Positions 35,302 through 43,786 of a DNA stretch of 64,000 nucleotides are shown here, piece after piece. The stretch's first letter is position 1. Every line of letters begins with the position of its first letter. The stretch comes from Microcystis aeruginosa Ma_MB_S_20031200_S102 (GTDB lineage: Bacteria; Cyanobacteriota; Cyanobacteriia; Cyanobacteriales; Microcystaceae). A program made the position numbers and the translations under genes. A model generated the notes under the pieces. It had not been told where the DNA came from and ran no database searches. It saw nothing but the letters and a program-made list of their open reading frames with translations. The DNA lies in NCBI GenBank assembly GCA_007095845.1, contig SFBI01000087.1:28287-92286 (forward strand). The letters run 5' to 3'.

Positions 35302-35922
35302 TTAATCAATAATGGCGTTGAGAAGAACTTCTGCTAGGGTCATATCTTCCATATCATCGATAGTAATTGTGTCAACGATATCGAATTTAGCCCCCGCGGA
35401 TTCTAGCTGATCGTCTAAAGCTTTAAGAAATTCTGTCGCTTGTCGATCATTGCCTACTTGAATCAGAGAAATGGCTAATTCTTGATCGCTATCGAGTTTT
35501 CGAGAAGCTTCGATAATTTGACGCATCACCGCTTTGCGATCATCTGGTTCTCCGTCAGTAATCACCAGAATAGTTTCTCCGTTGGGTTTAGTTTTGCCGG
35601 CAGTTTTGCGCTGAAAATAATTATCAAGGGCATCTTGGAGAACAGCTGCTAGGTCTGTTCTCCCCATCGGTTCATTTTCTTGATAAATTCGTGTCACCTT
35701 ATCGGAAGTAACATTATCATAGCGTCGGAAACGTCCGGAAAAAAGATAGATAGTGATGCCGTCGGGATCGATTTCCTCGCACTTTCTAGCCAAGGCGAGG
35801 GTGGATTCTTGGGCAATTTGCCAACGGGTTTTCTCACTGGGTTTATCAGCAGTGGACATACTGCCACTTTTGTCAATAATCAGAGTATAATCTCTGTCTT
35901 GTACAACACTTTCACTGGTCAT
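35302..35922 (-). CDS. Von Willebrand factor A domain protein
   Basis: 206 residues from ATG 35922, preceded by a strong GGAGG at 12 bases. MIDAS metal site is complete: DKSGSMS, Thr in MGRTDLAAVL, Asp in ITDGEPDD. No signal peptide, so cytoplasmic. Single-domain VWA proteins of this type occur in cyanobacteria near stress or TerY-like systems; partner not visible here. A frame extension to 35943 is less likely given the SD position. Confidence 0.85.
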   Translation of the reverse strand: MTSESVVQDRDYTLIIDKSGSMSTADKPSEKTRWQIAQESTLALARKCEEIDPDGITIYLFSGRFRRYDNVTSDKVTRIYQENEPMGRTDLAAVLQDALDNYFQRKTAGKTKPNGETILVITDGEPDDRKAVMRQIIEASRKLDSDQELAISLIQVGNDRQATEFLKALDDQLESAGAKFDIVDTITIDDMEDMTLAEVLLNAIID

Positions 35923-36134
35923 AGGGGCTATACCTCCAAGCAATTTGCGCTCGTCCTAGTCTAATAATTATTAAACTCTAGGATGGAAACTCCACCTCGA
36001 TCGACTAGGGTTTTTTAACTATTGGTGGAGGAGACAGCGTAATCAACAGCAGAAACTATCGCCAGAAAACCGGTCGGGCTAAAATGAAAAAAGTATGAAA
36101 ATTATTTCTTAACCCGATATTGTTAAATTAGCCG

Positions 36135-36467
36135 ATGAGTGATAGCAAATCGATCGCCTCAACCGAGAAAAAGCCGGATAATCCAGCTTCTTGGAGTTTT
36201 TGGACGGTGTTTAGTTCCACCTTCCTAACCATATTTTTGGCTGAAATCGGCGATAAAACCCAATTAGCCACCCTTCTGATCAGCGCCGAATCCCAATCCC
36301 CCTGGGTGGTTTTTGCCGGGGCAGCCAGCGCTTTAATCGCTACCAGTCTCCTCGGTGTCCTGATCGGTTATTGGATTGCTCGTCGTCTTTCCCCGAAAAC
36401 CTTAGATATCGGTGTCGCCATCCTTCTCCTTTTAATCACTGGTTTACTGATCAGCGATATTCTCTAA
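36135..36467 (+). CDS. TMEM165/GDT1 (UPF0016) half-protein 1
   Basis: 110 residues, three hydrophobic helices, with the cation-binding motif EIGDKTQ (about residues 35-41). Full-length GDT1-type Mn2+/Ca2+ exporters carry two copies of E-x-G-D-(K/R)-(T/S). Here each half is a separate gene, and the second follows at 36567. Such split forms must pair to build a transporter. In cyanobacteria they have been described as hemi-exchangers for manganese, as far as I recall. The N-terminal 25 residues are polar. Confidence 0.88.
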   Translation: MSDSKSIASTEKKPDNPASWSFWTVFSSTFLTIFLAEIGDKTQLATLLISAESQSPWVVFAGAASALIATSLLGVLIGYWIARRLSPKTLDIGVAILLLLITGLLISDIL

Positions 36468-36473
36468 GCAATC

Positions 36474-36545
36474 AGTGAGCAGTTATCAGTTATCAGTGAG
36501 CAGTTATCAGTGAGCAGTTATCAGTTCACTGTTCACTGAAAAAAG
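36474..36545. repeat. ATCAGTTATCAGTGAGCAGTTATCAG repeat between the two GDT1 halves
   Basis: Three to four tandem units of GTGAGCAGTTATCA followed by TTCACTGTTCACTGAAAA. It separates the two half-genes. Confidence 0.85.
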
Positions 36546-36566
36546 CTTCCCATCTTCCTAGAATTT

Positions 36567-36842
36567 ATGAATTGGCAATTATTCGGACTGACATTTATCA
36601 CGGTTTTTTTGGCGGAAATCGGCGATAAAAGTCAATTAGTAGCGATCGCTCTCGGTGGCAGTTCCAAATCACCTAAAGCCGTCTTTTTTGGCTCAATTAC
36701 TGCCTTAATCCTGACCAGTTTCTTAGGAGTCCTTGCGGGCGGCAGTATGGCGCAGTTATTCCCCGCTAAGATATTAAAAGCGATAGCGGCCATTGGTTTT
36801 GCACTGCTTGCTGTCCGGCTGCTTTGGCCAAAGTCGGATTGA
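36567..36842 (+). CDS. TMEM165/GDT1 (UPF0016) half-protein 2
   Basis: 91 residues, three helices, with the second cation motif EIGDKSQ (about 17-23) and the following LVAIALGG. Partner of the 36135 product. Close spacing, same strand and shared fold support a heteromer exporting divalent metal. The final basic-acidic tail WPKSD is short. Confidence 0.88.
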   Translation: MNWQLFGLTFITVFLAEIGDKSQLVAIALGGSSKSPKAVFFGSITALILTSFLGVLAGGSMAQLFPAKILKAIAAIGFALLAVRLLWPKSD

Positions 36843-36928
36843 TCATTGGGTTTGCGGCAAAAAGCTTTTCCTGGGGGCAGGGTTTGAGGTGTGGGGAAGT
36901 GGGGTGTCGAAAGAATAAATAGAAATAA

Positions 36929-36984
36929 TCTCCTGTCTCCTGTCTCCTATCTCCTGTCTCCTGCCTCCTGTCTCCCGACTCCTG
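36929..36984. repeat. Heptanucleotide tandem repeat TCTCCTG x8
   Basis: Eight 7-bp units (TCTCCTG with a few substitutions) upstream of the urt promoter. Similar heptamer tracts with other sequences are at 59008-59062 and 62302-62413. Confidence 0.95.
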
Positions 36985-37038
36985 ATAGCTAAAAAACTGA
37001 GGCAAATTCCAGAAAAATAATTAATTTTTCCCAAAAAA

Positions 37039-37110
37039 GTAGCAAAAGTTACAAAAAACAGCCAAAAAGTAGCGAAAGTTACAAAAAATCTGCTAACCTA
37101 GCCGTAATAT
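37039..37110 (+). promoter_or_regulatory. urtA promoter with two NtcA boxes
   Basis: GTAGCAAAAGTTAC (37039-37052) and GTAGCGAAAGTTAC (37069-37082) both fit GTA-N8-TAC, the NtcA site. TAATAT at 37105-37110 lies 22 bases after the second site, the class II activator spacing. So the urea transporter should be induced under nitrogen limitation. The two sites are about three helical turns (30 bases) apart. Confidence 0.85.
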
Positions 37111-37207
37111 CACACAGATATTCGTAGAAAGATTCCCAAAAATCTCCTCAGCAAAAACATCCGTGTGAAGTAGCTAATATTGTCAGCGAGGTTAGTTCAA
37201 GATCATT

Positions 37208-38521
37208 ATGTCAAATTTAGGACGACGTAAATTTCTCCTGTACGGTTCTGCCACTTTGGGAACCAGTATTCTGTTAAAAGCTTGTGGTGGCCAAAACCAA
37301 ACCCCCACGGCCAGTCCTAGCCCAGCTGCTAGTCCCACTCCGGCTTCTGGAGAGACAATTAAGGTGGGTATTCTGCACTCTCTTAGTGGCACCATGGCCA
37401 TCAGTGAAACCAGCGTAGTTGATGCGGAAAAACTGGCGATCGAGGAAATCAATGCCGCCGGTGGTGTTCTTGGTAAAAAGATTGAGGCAGTGGTGGAAGA
37501 CGGCGCTTCCGATTGGCCAACTTTTACCGAAAAAGCCACCAAACTGATCGATCAGGACAAAGTTTTGACCGTCTTCGGTTGTTGGACTTCCGCCAGTCGT
37601 CAGGCGGTTTTGCCCGTGTTTGAATCCAGAAACCATATGCTCTGGTATCCCGTCCAGTACGAGGGTCAAGAGTGTTCTAGAAATATCTTCTACACTGGCG
37701 CTGCCCCCAACCAGCAGATCGAGCCAGCAGTGACTTGGTTGCTGGAAAACAAAGGGAAAAAATTCTTCCTTGTCGGTTCCGACTACGTTTTCCCCCGCAC
37801 TGCCAACACGATTATTAAAGAGCAGTTAAAGGCGAAAGGCGGCGAAACCGTGGGCGAAGACTATCTACCCCTAGGTAACACGGAAGTTACCCCGATTATC
37901 ACCAAAATTAAGACAGCTTTACCCGATGGCGGCGTTATTTTCAACACCCTCAACGGTGACAGTAACGTGGCTTTCTTTAAACAACTGCAAGCGGCCGGTT
38001 TAACTCCCGATAAATATCCGGTCATGTCGGTGAGTGTTGCGGAGGAAGAAGTTAAACAGATTGGTAAGGAATATCTCCTCGGCCAATACGCTTGTTGGAA
38101 CTATTTCCAAACCGTAGATACCCCCGCTAACAAGAAATTTGTTGCGGCTTTTCGAGCTAAATATGGTGAGGATCGCGTCACTAACGACCCCATGGAAGCG
38201 GCCTATATTATGGTCTATCTCTGGAAGCAAGCGGTGGAACAAGCAGGAACCGCCGATGATCTGGACAAAGTTCGCGCCGCCGCCATCGGACAAAAATTCG
38301 ATGCTCCCGAAGGACCAGTGCAAATGTTCCCCAATCATCATATCTCCAAAACCGTCCGGGTTGGTCGAGTGAGAGATGATGGGCTATTTGACATCATTTG
38401 GTCAACTCCAGGGCCTGTGGATCCGCAACCTTGGAACCAATTTGTCCCCGAAACTAAGGGCTTTGCCTGTGACTGGACGGATCCGGCCAAGGGCGGTAAA
38501 TTCAAAATGGAAAAATCCTAG
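37208..38521 (+). CDS. urtA: Urea ABC transporter, substrate-binding protein
   Basis: 437 residues. The N-terminus [21 protein letters not shown] is a lipoprotein signal (Cys about 22-24), with a twin-Arg-like start, then a Pro/Ser/Thr linker to residue 50. The periplasmic binding fold follows ([37 protein letters not shown]). The stretch [12 protein letters not shown] is characteristic of urea/short-amide binding UrtA. First gene of urtABCD, under the NtcA promoter. Confidence 0.95.
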   Translation: MSNLGRRKFLLYGSATLGTSILLKACGGQNQTPTASPSPAASPTPASGETIKVGILHSLSGTMAISETSVVDAEKLAIEEINAAGGVLGKKIEAVVEDGASDWPTFTEKATKLIDQDKVLTVFGCWTSASRQAVLPVFESRNHMLWYPVQYEGQECSRNIFYTGAAPNQQIEPAVTWLLENKGKKFFLVGSDYVFPRTANTIIKEQLKAKGGETVGEDYLPLGNTEVTPIITKIKTALPDGGVIFNTLNGDSNVAFFKQLQAAGLTPDKYPVMSVSVAEEEVKQIGKEYLLGQYACWNYFQTVDTPANKKFVAAFRAKYGEDRVTNDPMEAAYIMVYLWKQAVEQAGTADDLDKVRAAAIGQKFDAPEGPVQMFPNHHISKTVRVGRVRDDGLFDIIWSTPGPVDPQPWNQFVPETKGFACDWTDPAKGGKFKMEKS

Positions 38522-38613
38522 TTTTAAGAGTTTTTCCAGATAATAACGAGGGTGAGGTAAACAGTAATGCCACCCTCTTTTTAAACCTTAAAAATGCACA
38601 GGAATAAGAAAAA

Positions 38614-39774
38614 GTGTCAGCATTATTAGAAGGATTATTTAATGGTATTAGCATCGGTTCTGTGCTATTGCTGGCAGCTTTAGGACTGGCGATTGTCTTT
38701 GGACTGATGGGGGTAATTAATCTCGCTCACGGTGAGTTAATGATGTTAGGGGCTTACAGTACTTTTGTGGTGCAGAATGTCTTTAAGGGTTTCGGTTCTC
38801 CCTTCTTTGATACCTATGTTTTATTCGCCCTACCGATCGCTTTTTTGGTGTCGGGATTGGCGGGATTATTATTAGAAAGGGGGGTGATTAGGTTCCTCTA
38901 CGGCAGACCCTTAGAAACACTGCTGGCTACTTGGGGAGTCAGCTTAATTCTACAGCAATTTGTTAGAAGTGTCAACGGCTTATTAGTAATTAGTTTAATA
39001 GTTTTCTGTCTCTTATTTTTTGGGGCAATGAAGGTGTTAAGTCGCCGCTTAGATTGGGAGAGAATTCGCAATTTAGCTATCGGTATCACTCTCCCTTTAT
39101 CCCTAGCTATCTCTGGATTATTAGGCTATCTTTTATCTTTTAATCCCGTTCTTGCTAAACCCTGGTTTAGTGCCAGAAACGTCGATGTCACCGCTCCTGT
39201 TTGGTTACGGGGAGGTTTACCTTTACTGGGTTTTCAAATGCCCTATACCCGTATATTTATTATTATTTTAACTGCCCTTTGTTTGTTAGGAACCTATTGG
39301 TTTTTAAATAAATCTTCTTGGGGTTTACGCATTCGTGCTGTCACCCAAAATCGCCAGATGAGTGCCTGTTTAGGCATTCCCACTAATCAAGTGGATGCTT
39401 TGACCTTTGCCCTCGGTTCGGGATTAGCTGGGGTTGCTGGTTGTGCGATTAGTTTCTTGGGTTCCGTCGGTCCAAATGTGGGACAAAATTATATCGTTGA
39501 TACCTTTATGGTAGTGGTGGTGGGGGGAGTGGGTAATCTACTAGGAACTATTATCGCGGCTATGGCCATTGGTGTGGCTAATTATTTAATTGGTTCGGGA
39601 ACTTTTGCCCTGATGTCTGGTTCCGTGGCAGCACTAAAACCCCTAACGGATTTCTTCACCTTTTTCTCCACCACTAGCATGGCCAAAGTGATGATTTTTG
39701 CTTTAATTATTGCTTTCTTACAATTCAAACCTGCGGGAATTTTTCCTCCTAAAGGACGTACTGCCGAGTTATAG
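38614..39774 (+). CDS. urtB: Urea ABC transporter, permease UrtB
   Basis: 386 residues from GTG 38614. LivH-like permease with about eight helices; GVINLAHGELMMLGAY near residue 33 and the later GLAGVAGCAISFLGSVGP are typical. The middle (about 120-200) carries extra hydrophobic sequence normal for UrtB. It follows urtA by 92 bases and lies 3 bases before urtC. Confidence 0.94.
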   Translation: MSALLEGLFNGISIGSVLLLAALGLAIVFGLMGVINLAHGELMMLGAYSTFVVQNVFKGFGSPFFDTYVLFALPIAFLVSGLAGLLLERGVIRFLYGRPLETLLATWGVSLILQQFVRSVNGLLVISLIVFCLLFFGAMKVLSRRLDWERIRNLAIGITLPLSLAISGLLGYLLSFNPVLAKPWFSARNVDVTAPVWLRGGLPLLGFQMPYTRIFIIILTALCLLGTYWFLNKSSWGLRIRAVTQNRQMSACLGIPTNQVDALTFALGSGLAGVAGCAISFLGSVGPNVGQNYIVDTFMVVVVGGVGNLLGTIIAAMAIGVANYLIGSGTFALMSGSVAALKPLTDFFTFFSTTSMAKVMIFALIIAFLQFKPAGIFPPKGRTAEL

Positions 39775-39777
39775 ATT

Positions 39778-40932
39778 ATGATTACCGAAACCATCACTAG
39801 AAACGAATCCCGACAACGGGAAAAGAAAAAGTTAATCACGGAAATCGCTGTTATTGTTGGATTGGTGGTCATCTTTGCGGTGTTTTTGCCCTTAGCTTTG
39901 TCTGCTTTCCGTTTGCGTTTATTGGGGCGATTTCTTTCCCTCGCTATTGTCGCTTTGGGGATAGATTTAATCTGGGGTTATACGGGTTTATTAAGTCTTG
40001 GTCATGGTATCTTTTTTGCTCTCGGTGGTTACGCTTTGGCCATGTACCTAAATCTTCAGTTACCCCCCGGACAAATGCCCGAATTTTTTACTCTCTACGG
40101 GGTGACAGAATTACCTTTTATTTGGCAACCTTTTTATTCCCTACCTTTGACAATTCTAGCCCTAATTATTGTACCAGCGATCGTGGCGGGATTGTTAGGT
40201 TATTTAATCTTCCGCAATCGCATTAAAGGAGTTTATTTCTCGATTTTAACCCAAGCGGCTTTACTGGTATTTTTTAACTTTTTTAACGGTCAACAGAAGT
40301 TAATCAACGGCACTAATGGCTTAAAAACCGACACCCAAACAATTTTCGGATTGCTGGTGGGTTCCGATGCTGTTCAAGTGGCCTTTTATTTACTCACAAT
40401 TGTCTGTTTACTGGCTATTTATCTCCTCTGTCGTTGGTTAACTACAGGCAGATTTGGGCGCTTATTAGTCGCCATTCGCGATGATGAAGTGCGGGTTCGT
40501 TTTTCCGGTTATGATCCTACTTGGTTTAAGGTGTTAGTTTTTGCCATTTCTGGAGCAATTGCCGGTGTTGCTGGCGCTCTTTACACCGTGCAAACCGGAA
40601 TTATCACTCCTAACTCTATGGATGTGGCTTTTTCCATTGAAATGGTGATTTGGGTGGCTGTGGGGGGACGTGCTACCCTTGTGGGGGCAGTTATCGGTAC
40701 TTTATTAGTGCGTATGGCCCAAACTTTTTTAAGCGAACAATTGCCAGAAGTCTGGGTATTTTTCCAAGGGGCCCTATTCCTAATTGTGGTGACAGTGCTT
40801 CCCGATGGTATTCTCGGTGGGATTAAACGTTTGCTGACTCATTTTGGTTTCCGCAAAACTTTAATTACCTATCCTAGTATTGAGGAAGCTCCGGAAGTGC
40901 AACTGGAAAAAGAAGAATTAGAGCATGAGTGA
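39778..40932 (+). CDS. urtC: Urea ABC transporter, permease UrtC
   Basis: 384 residues, LivM-like permease. Motifs LIWGYTGLLSLGHGIFFALGGY near 60-85 and GAIAGVAGALYTVQTGIITP near 258-280. The N-terminal 20 residues are basic and cytoplasmic. The ATG is immediately after the urtB stop. Confidence 0.94.
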   Translation: MITETITRNESRQREKKKLITEIAVIVGLVVIFAVFLPLALSAFRLRLLGRFLSLAIVALGIDLIWGYTGLLSLGHGIFFALGGYALAMYLNLQLPPGQMPEFFTLYGVTELPFIWQPFYSLPLTILALIIVPAIVAGLLGYLIFRNRIKGVYFSILTQAALLVFFNFFNGQQKLINGTNGLKTDTQTIFGLLVGSDAVQVAFYLLTIVCLLAIYLLCRWLTTGRFGRLLVAIRDDEVRVRFSGYDPTWFKVLVFAISGAIAGVAGALYTVQTGIITPNSMDVAFSIEMVIWVAVGGRATLVGAVIGTLLVRMAQTFLSEQLPEVWVFFQGALFLIVVTVLPDGILGGIKRLLTHFGFRKTLITYPSIEEAPEVQLEKEELEHE

Positions 40933-40936
40933 TCTT

Positions 40937-41030
40937 AGCTATCAGTTATCAGTTATCAGTTATCAGATGTGAGTTTTCAGTTCACTGATTACTGTTTACT
41001 GTTTACTGTTCACTGAAAATACTTCCCAAT
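40937..41030. repeat. TATCAGTTATCAG / TTTACTG repeat between urtC and urtD
   Basis: Consecutive ATCAGTT units followed by GATTACTGTTTACTGTTTACTGTTCACTG. It separates urtC and urtD by 113 bases in what is otherwise a compact operon. Confidence 0.85.
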
Positions 41031-41045
41031 TCCCTCTTAGAAATT

Positions 41046-41792
41046 ATGACTGGAAAAATCTTAGAAATCGAGAATCTTACCGTTAGTTTTGGGGGTTTTA
41101 AAGCTCTCAATAATCTTAATTTCAGTATGGATACCGGAGAATTGCGGGTGATTATTGGTCCCAATGGTGCGGGAAAAACCACTTTTTTAGATGTGATTAC
41201 GGGGAAAGTGCAACCCACCATCGGACGGGTATTATTTAAAGGTCGAGATCTCCGCCAAATTCCCGAATTTGCGATCGCTCGTTTAGGGATTGGTCGCAAA
41301 TTCCAAACTCCCAGGGTATATTTAAATCTAACTGTGCGAGAAAATCTCGATTTAGTTAGCAACCGTAATAAAAATGTTTTCTCGACTCTTTTCGGTCGTC
41401 CTCTGCTCGAAGATAGCAGAAAAGTTATTGGTTTATTGGAAATTATCGGGTTAACTGCTAAAGCTGATTTACCCGCTTCTTTACTTTCTCACGGAGAAAA
41501 ACAACGCTTAGAAATAGGCCAATTAGTGGCCCAGTCACCAGATTTACTGCTAGTAGATGAACCCGTGGCAGGATTAACCGATGAGGAAACAGAAAACGTG
41601 GGGAATTTATTATTAAATCTAGCGGAAAGTCATTCGATTATTGTCATTGAACATGATATGGAATTCGTCCGGCAAATTGCCCGCAAAGTCACGGTTCTAC
41701 ACCAAGGAACCGTTTTATGTGAGGGGAATATGGAGCAAATTCAAAATGATCCGAAAGTTATTGAAGTTTATCTAGGTTCCTCGGAAGAATAA
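41046..41792 (+). CDS. urtD: Urea ABC transporter, ATPase UrtD
   Basis: 248 residues. Walker A GPNGAGKTT, signature LLSHGEKQRLEIGQLV, Walker B LLLVDEPVAGLTDEE, H-loop IVIEHDMEF. LivG-like, with the segment IARLGIGRKFQTPRVYLNLTV typical of UrtD. The second ATPase urtE does not follow; the island at 41793-45900 does. Confidence 0.95.
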   Translation: MTGKILEIENLTVSFGGFKALNNLNFSMDTGELRVIIGPNGAGKTTFLDVITGKVQPTIGRVLFKGRDLRQIPEFAIARLGIGRKFQTPRVYLNLTVRENLDLVSNRNKNVFSTLFGRPLLEDSRKVIGLLEIIGLTAKADLPASLLSHGEKQRLEIGQLVAQSPDLLLVDEPVAGLTDEETENVGNLLLNLAESHSIIVIEHDMEFVRQIARKVTVLHQGTVLCEGNMEQIQNDPKVIEVYLGSSEE

Positions 41793-41850
41793 AAAGTCGG
41801 ATCTTCTGGTTTTCGTGTGTTAGTTTTTGTTATAAATTAGAGCAAGCAAA

Positions 41851-41890
41851 CGGGAGTATCTCACCTTTGTAACCCCTAAATCAGGTTTTT
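41851..41890. repeat. 40-bp repeat, copy 1
   Basis: CGGGAGTATCTCACCTTTGTAACCCCTAAATCAGGTTTTT recurs at 43738-43777 with one substitution. Both copies lie at borders of the accessory island. Confidence 0.9.
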
Positions 41891-41896
41891 CGTCCC

Positions 41897-42220
41897 GTGG
41901 ATGAGGCCGCCCAGTTTGCCACCGCTCAGAATATTGTCGCCTTCAACTACCTGACCGTCAACTACATGAAAGAACGCAATTTCAGCTCGCGTGGTCGAGG
42001 AGTCCCTAGATTCTCTCAAACAGTCCCCGGAATTAATCGCAAAGAAGCTGATCCAACGTACCAAGAAGGAACCAGAACAGATGACCTAACCTTGATCCTA
42101 CAGGGTGCGCTCGATCGAGAACGCCGTCGTCTGTTACATTGGTTTCTGATTTGTCAGATCACGGGTTTGTTATCCGGTGGGGTGATAGCCTTTTCCGGCT
42201 CTCTTGGGTTTGGTGGGTAA
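41897..42220 (+). CDS. Hypothetical protein, probably truncated at both ends by repeats
   Basis: Frame from GTG 41897 (VDEAAQFATAQNIVAFNYLT, RRLLHWFLICQITGLLSGGV). There is no ATG start, the 40-bp repeat lies just upstream, and the last residues (GSLGFGG) are read from MITE-4. One membrane helix is predicted near the end. Not recognised; likely a gene piece. Confidence 0.3.
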   Translation: MDEAAQFATAQNIVAFNYLTVNYMKERNFSSRGRGVPRFSQTVPGINRKEADPTYQEGTRTDDLTLILQGALDRERRRLLHWFLICQITGLLSGGVIAFSGSLGFGG

Positions 42221-42338
42221 AATGTATTCTAAGATACATTCGTCCTAGCGAGGGAGTGGAAGGAACCACAAAGACACAAAGGACACAAAGATCGATCATA
42301 ATGTAAGTTAGACTTATCACACAGAACCTAGAAGAGCC
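42197..42338. mobile_element. MITE-4 copy 1, intact, with 7-bp target duplication
   Basis: Ends GGCTCTCTTGGGTTTGGTGG and, inward from the right, GGCTCTTCTAGGTTCTGTGTG are imperfect inverted repeats. CTTTTCC flanks both sides. Internal marker: GAACCACAAAGACACAAAGG. This copy has no insertion and serves as the empty-site reference for 54939 and 58861. Confidence 0.9.
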
Positions 42339-42441
42339 CTTTTCCCTCAAAGGTGAACCCCTATCGGGAGCGGGTTGGGGATTGGGCATCGGTAATCTCC
42401 ATTTCGGGGTGTCCGTCGGTTTTCTATCGAAAAAATAGTCG

Positions 42442-42780
42442 TCACCCGATAATCACGCTTAAGGTTGCGACCACGCGGTTGACAAAATCGAATGGTAGAA
42501 CCTCTCCAGTTGTTTTCCACCAGCGAGTATTAAGATCAACCGTTCTCACCTGCTCGGCTATTACCGAGCCGCGCACCGCAAAACCGTCGGGAATAGGGAT
42601 CATTGTTTTGATCCCTGGCTTGATCGTGCTTGTTATGGGACTCACCACGACGATTCCTTTCCGGTCAGCATTAAATTTCCCGTGACTCAGCACCAGACAG
42701 GGACGCGCATCTCCTGATTGCTCTCTTCCACTTGTCGGGTTCAAATTGATTCTGATTACCTCTCCCCGTCGAATATTCAT
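42442..42780 (-). CDS. mazF: MazF/PemK-family mRNA interferase toxin
   Basis: 112 residues. Typical start RGEVIRINLNPTSGREQSGDARPCLVLS, with the Arg and Gly-Asp-x-Arg-Pro loop, VVVSPITSTIKPG, and VIAEQVRTVDLNT. It cleaves RNA at short motifs when freed from the antitoxin. The ATG overlaps the antitoxin stop (ATGA). Confidence 0.93.
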   Translation of the reverse strand: MNIRRGEVIRINLNPTSGREQSGDARPCLVLSHGKFNADRKGIVVVSPITSTIKPGIKTMIPIPDGFAVRGSVIAEQVRTVDLNTRWWKTTGEVLPFDFVNRVVATLSVIIG

Positions 42781-43028
42781 ATCATCTCCTTACCACCTGG
42801 CCCGCTTTCAACGAAATCGAGTATATCTTCTGGATACTGAAAGTCTTCCGGAATGCTGGCCAATAGCTGATCGAGCGTTGGATTGCATGGCTTCTTGGTA
42901 ATCACAAGAGCGTCCTTTGATTCTGTGAGTTCAACAACTGAATTCTCATTGAGTCCGAAGCTTTCAGCGATCTTGTGGGGAATTCGGAATCCAAGACTAT
43001 TTCCCCATTTTTTTAGTTCGATATCCAT
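42777..43028 (-). CDS. mazE: MazE/AbrB-family antitoxin
   Basis: 83 residues from ATG 43028. The swapped-hairpin DNA-binding start DIELKKWGNSLGFRIPHKIAESFGL is classic AbrB/MazE. The C-terminal acidic part (SIPEDFQYPEDILDFVESGP) wraps MazF. A 30-bp palindromic operator lies 14 bases upstream. Frame extension upstream of 43028 crosses the operator, so it is rejected. Confidence 0.92.
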   Translation of the reverse strand: MDIELKKWGNSLGFRIPHKIAESFGLNENSVVELTESKDALVITKKPCNPTLDQLLASIPEDFQYPEDILDFVESGPGGKEMI

Positions 43029-43041
43029 GACGACAATCCCC

Positions 43042-43074
43042 GTTATATTATTATACATTGTATAATAATATAAC
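43042..43074. promoter_or_regulatory. mazEF operator/promoter palindrome
   Basis: GTTATATTATTATAC-ATT-GTATAATAATATAAC, perfect 15-bp arms, AT-rich, holding TATAAT-like -10 sequences on both strands. Placement fits autorepression by MazE-MazF. Confidence 0.88.
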
Positions 43075-43139
43075 ATAGCGCACCTAATTATCTCTGTTTC
43101 GATAAGACAAAGGGATCGGAATGTTCTCCCGATCAAGAG

Positions 43140-43319
43140 AACGATGTTGAACGAATCGTTGAACAAGAAATGAGAACGGTAATCGAGGAGGTGAGGGCGA
43201 CGGTTGCTGGTCTCAACCGGGAAATTGAAACCCTGAAACGGTTAATCGATCGAGAGGATACAGAACAAGATTCGGGAATGTCCCGCTCGACCCTAGCGCC
43301 GATTTTCGAGGCTTTTTGA
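43140..43319 (+). pseudogene. C-terminal fragment of an unidentified coiled-coil protein
   Basis: Open frame reads NDVERIVEQEMRTVIEEVRA, TVAGLNREIETLKRLIDRED, then TLAPIFEAF and stop. Strong heptads. No start before ATG 43173 region. The frame is open upstream to the mazE operator, so the 5' part has probably been lost. Family not recognised. Confidence 0.35.
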
Positions 43320-43401
43320 GAACCCTTCATTCTCTCGTCGGCCGCTGGATCACCCTAAAGGAAATTTAAGTTATCTATTAAGCTACTGATAGAGGATTAT
43401 C

Positions 43402-43526
43402 GGCGTTGTCAGATCAGAATATGAAAGATGCAATGCAATCCTTGTTACCCTTCGACTTGGCTCAGGGCAAGTCAAAGTAATTTGAGTTCTAAGCTGATTC
43501 GGATCATCTTTCAATTTGACAACGCC
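43402..43526. mobile_element. MITE-5 with 8-bp target duplication
   Basis: Termini GGCGTTGTCAGATCAGAAT and GGCGTTGTCAAATTGAAAG (inward) are inverted. GGATTATC is repeated exactly on both sides (43394-43401, 43527-43534). A one-ended relative occurs at 50253. Confidence 0.9.
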
Positions 43527-43559
43527 GGATTATCTTCCTGCCAATCACGAAGAACAATA

Positions 43560-43734
43560 AGTAGTCGTGCAAAATAAATTTCCTAGTGAAGAAAGGCAAA
43601 AGGCAAAAGGCTTCGGCCGTGAGCTCAGCGTTCGACTGAGCGTTCGACTGAGCGTTCGACTGAGCTCACGCCGAAGTCTGAACGGCAAAAGGCAAGGGGG
43701 GTTAGATATGTGTAATTAATTTTGCTTAGGTACT
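43560..43734. mobile_element. MITE-3 copy 1
   Basis: Termini AGTAGTCGTGCAAAATAAATT and AGTACCTAAGCAAAATTAATT (inward), flanked by TA. The interior holds GGCAAAA heptamers and a triplicated GCGTTCGACTGA palindromic block (43620-43680). Confidence 0.88.
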
Positions 43735-43737
43735 TAC

Positions 43738-43777
43738 CGGGAGCATCTCACCTTTGTAACCCCTAAATCAGGTTTTT
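43738..43777. repeat. 40-bp repeat, copy 2
   Basis: CGGGAGCATCTCACCTTTGTAACCCCTAAATCAGGTTTTT; see 41851. Confidence 0.9.
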
Positions 43778-43786
43778 ATGTCAAGC

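Noticed and set aside
43029..43166. N-terminal extension of mazE
   Set aside because: It would cross the operator palindrome; the AbrB/MazE fold begins at ATG 43028.
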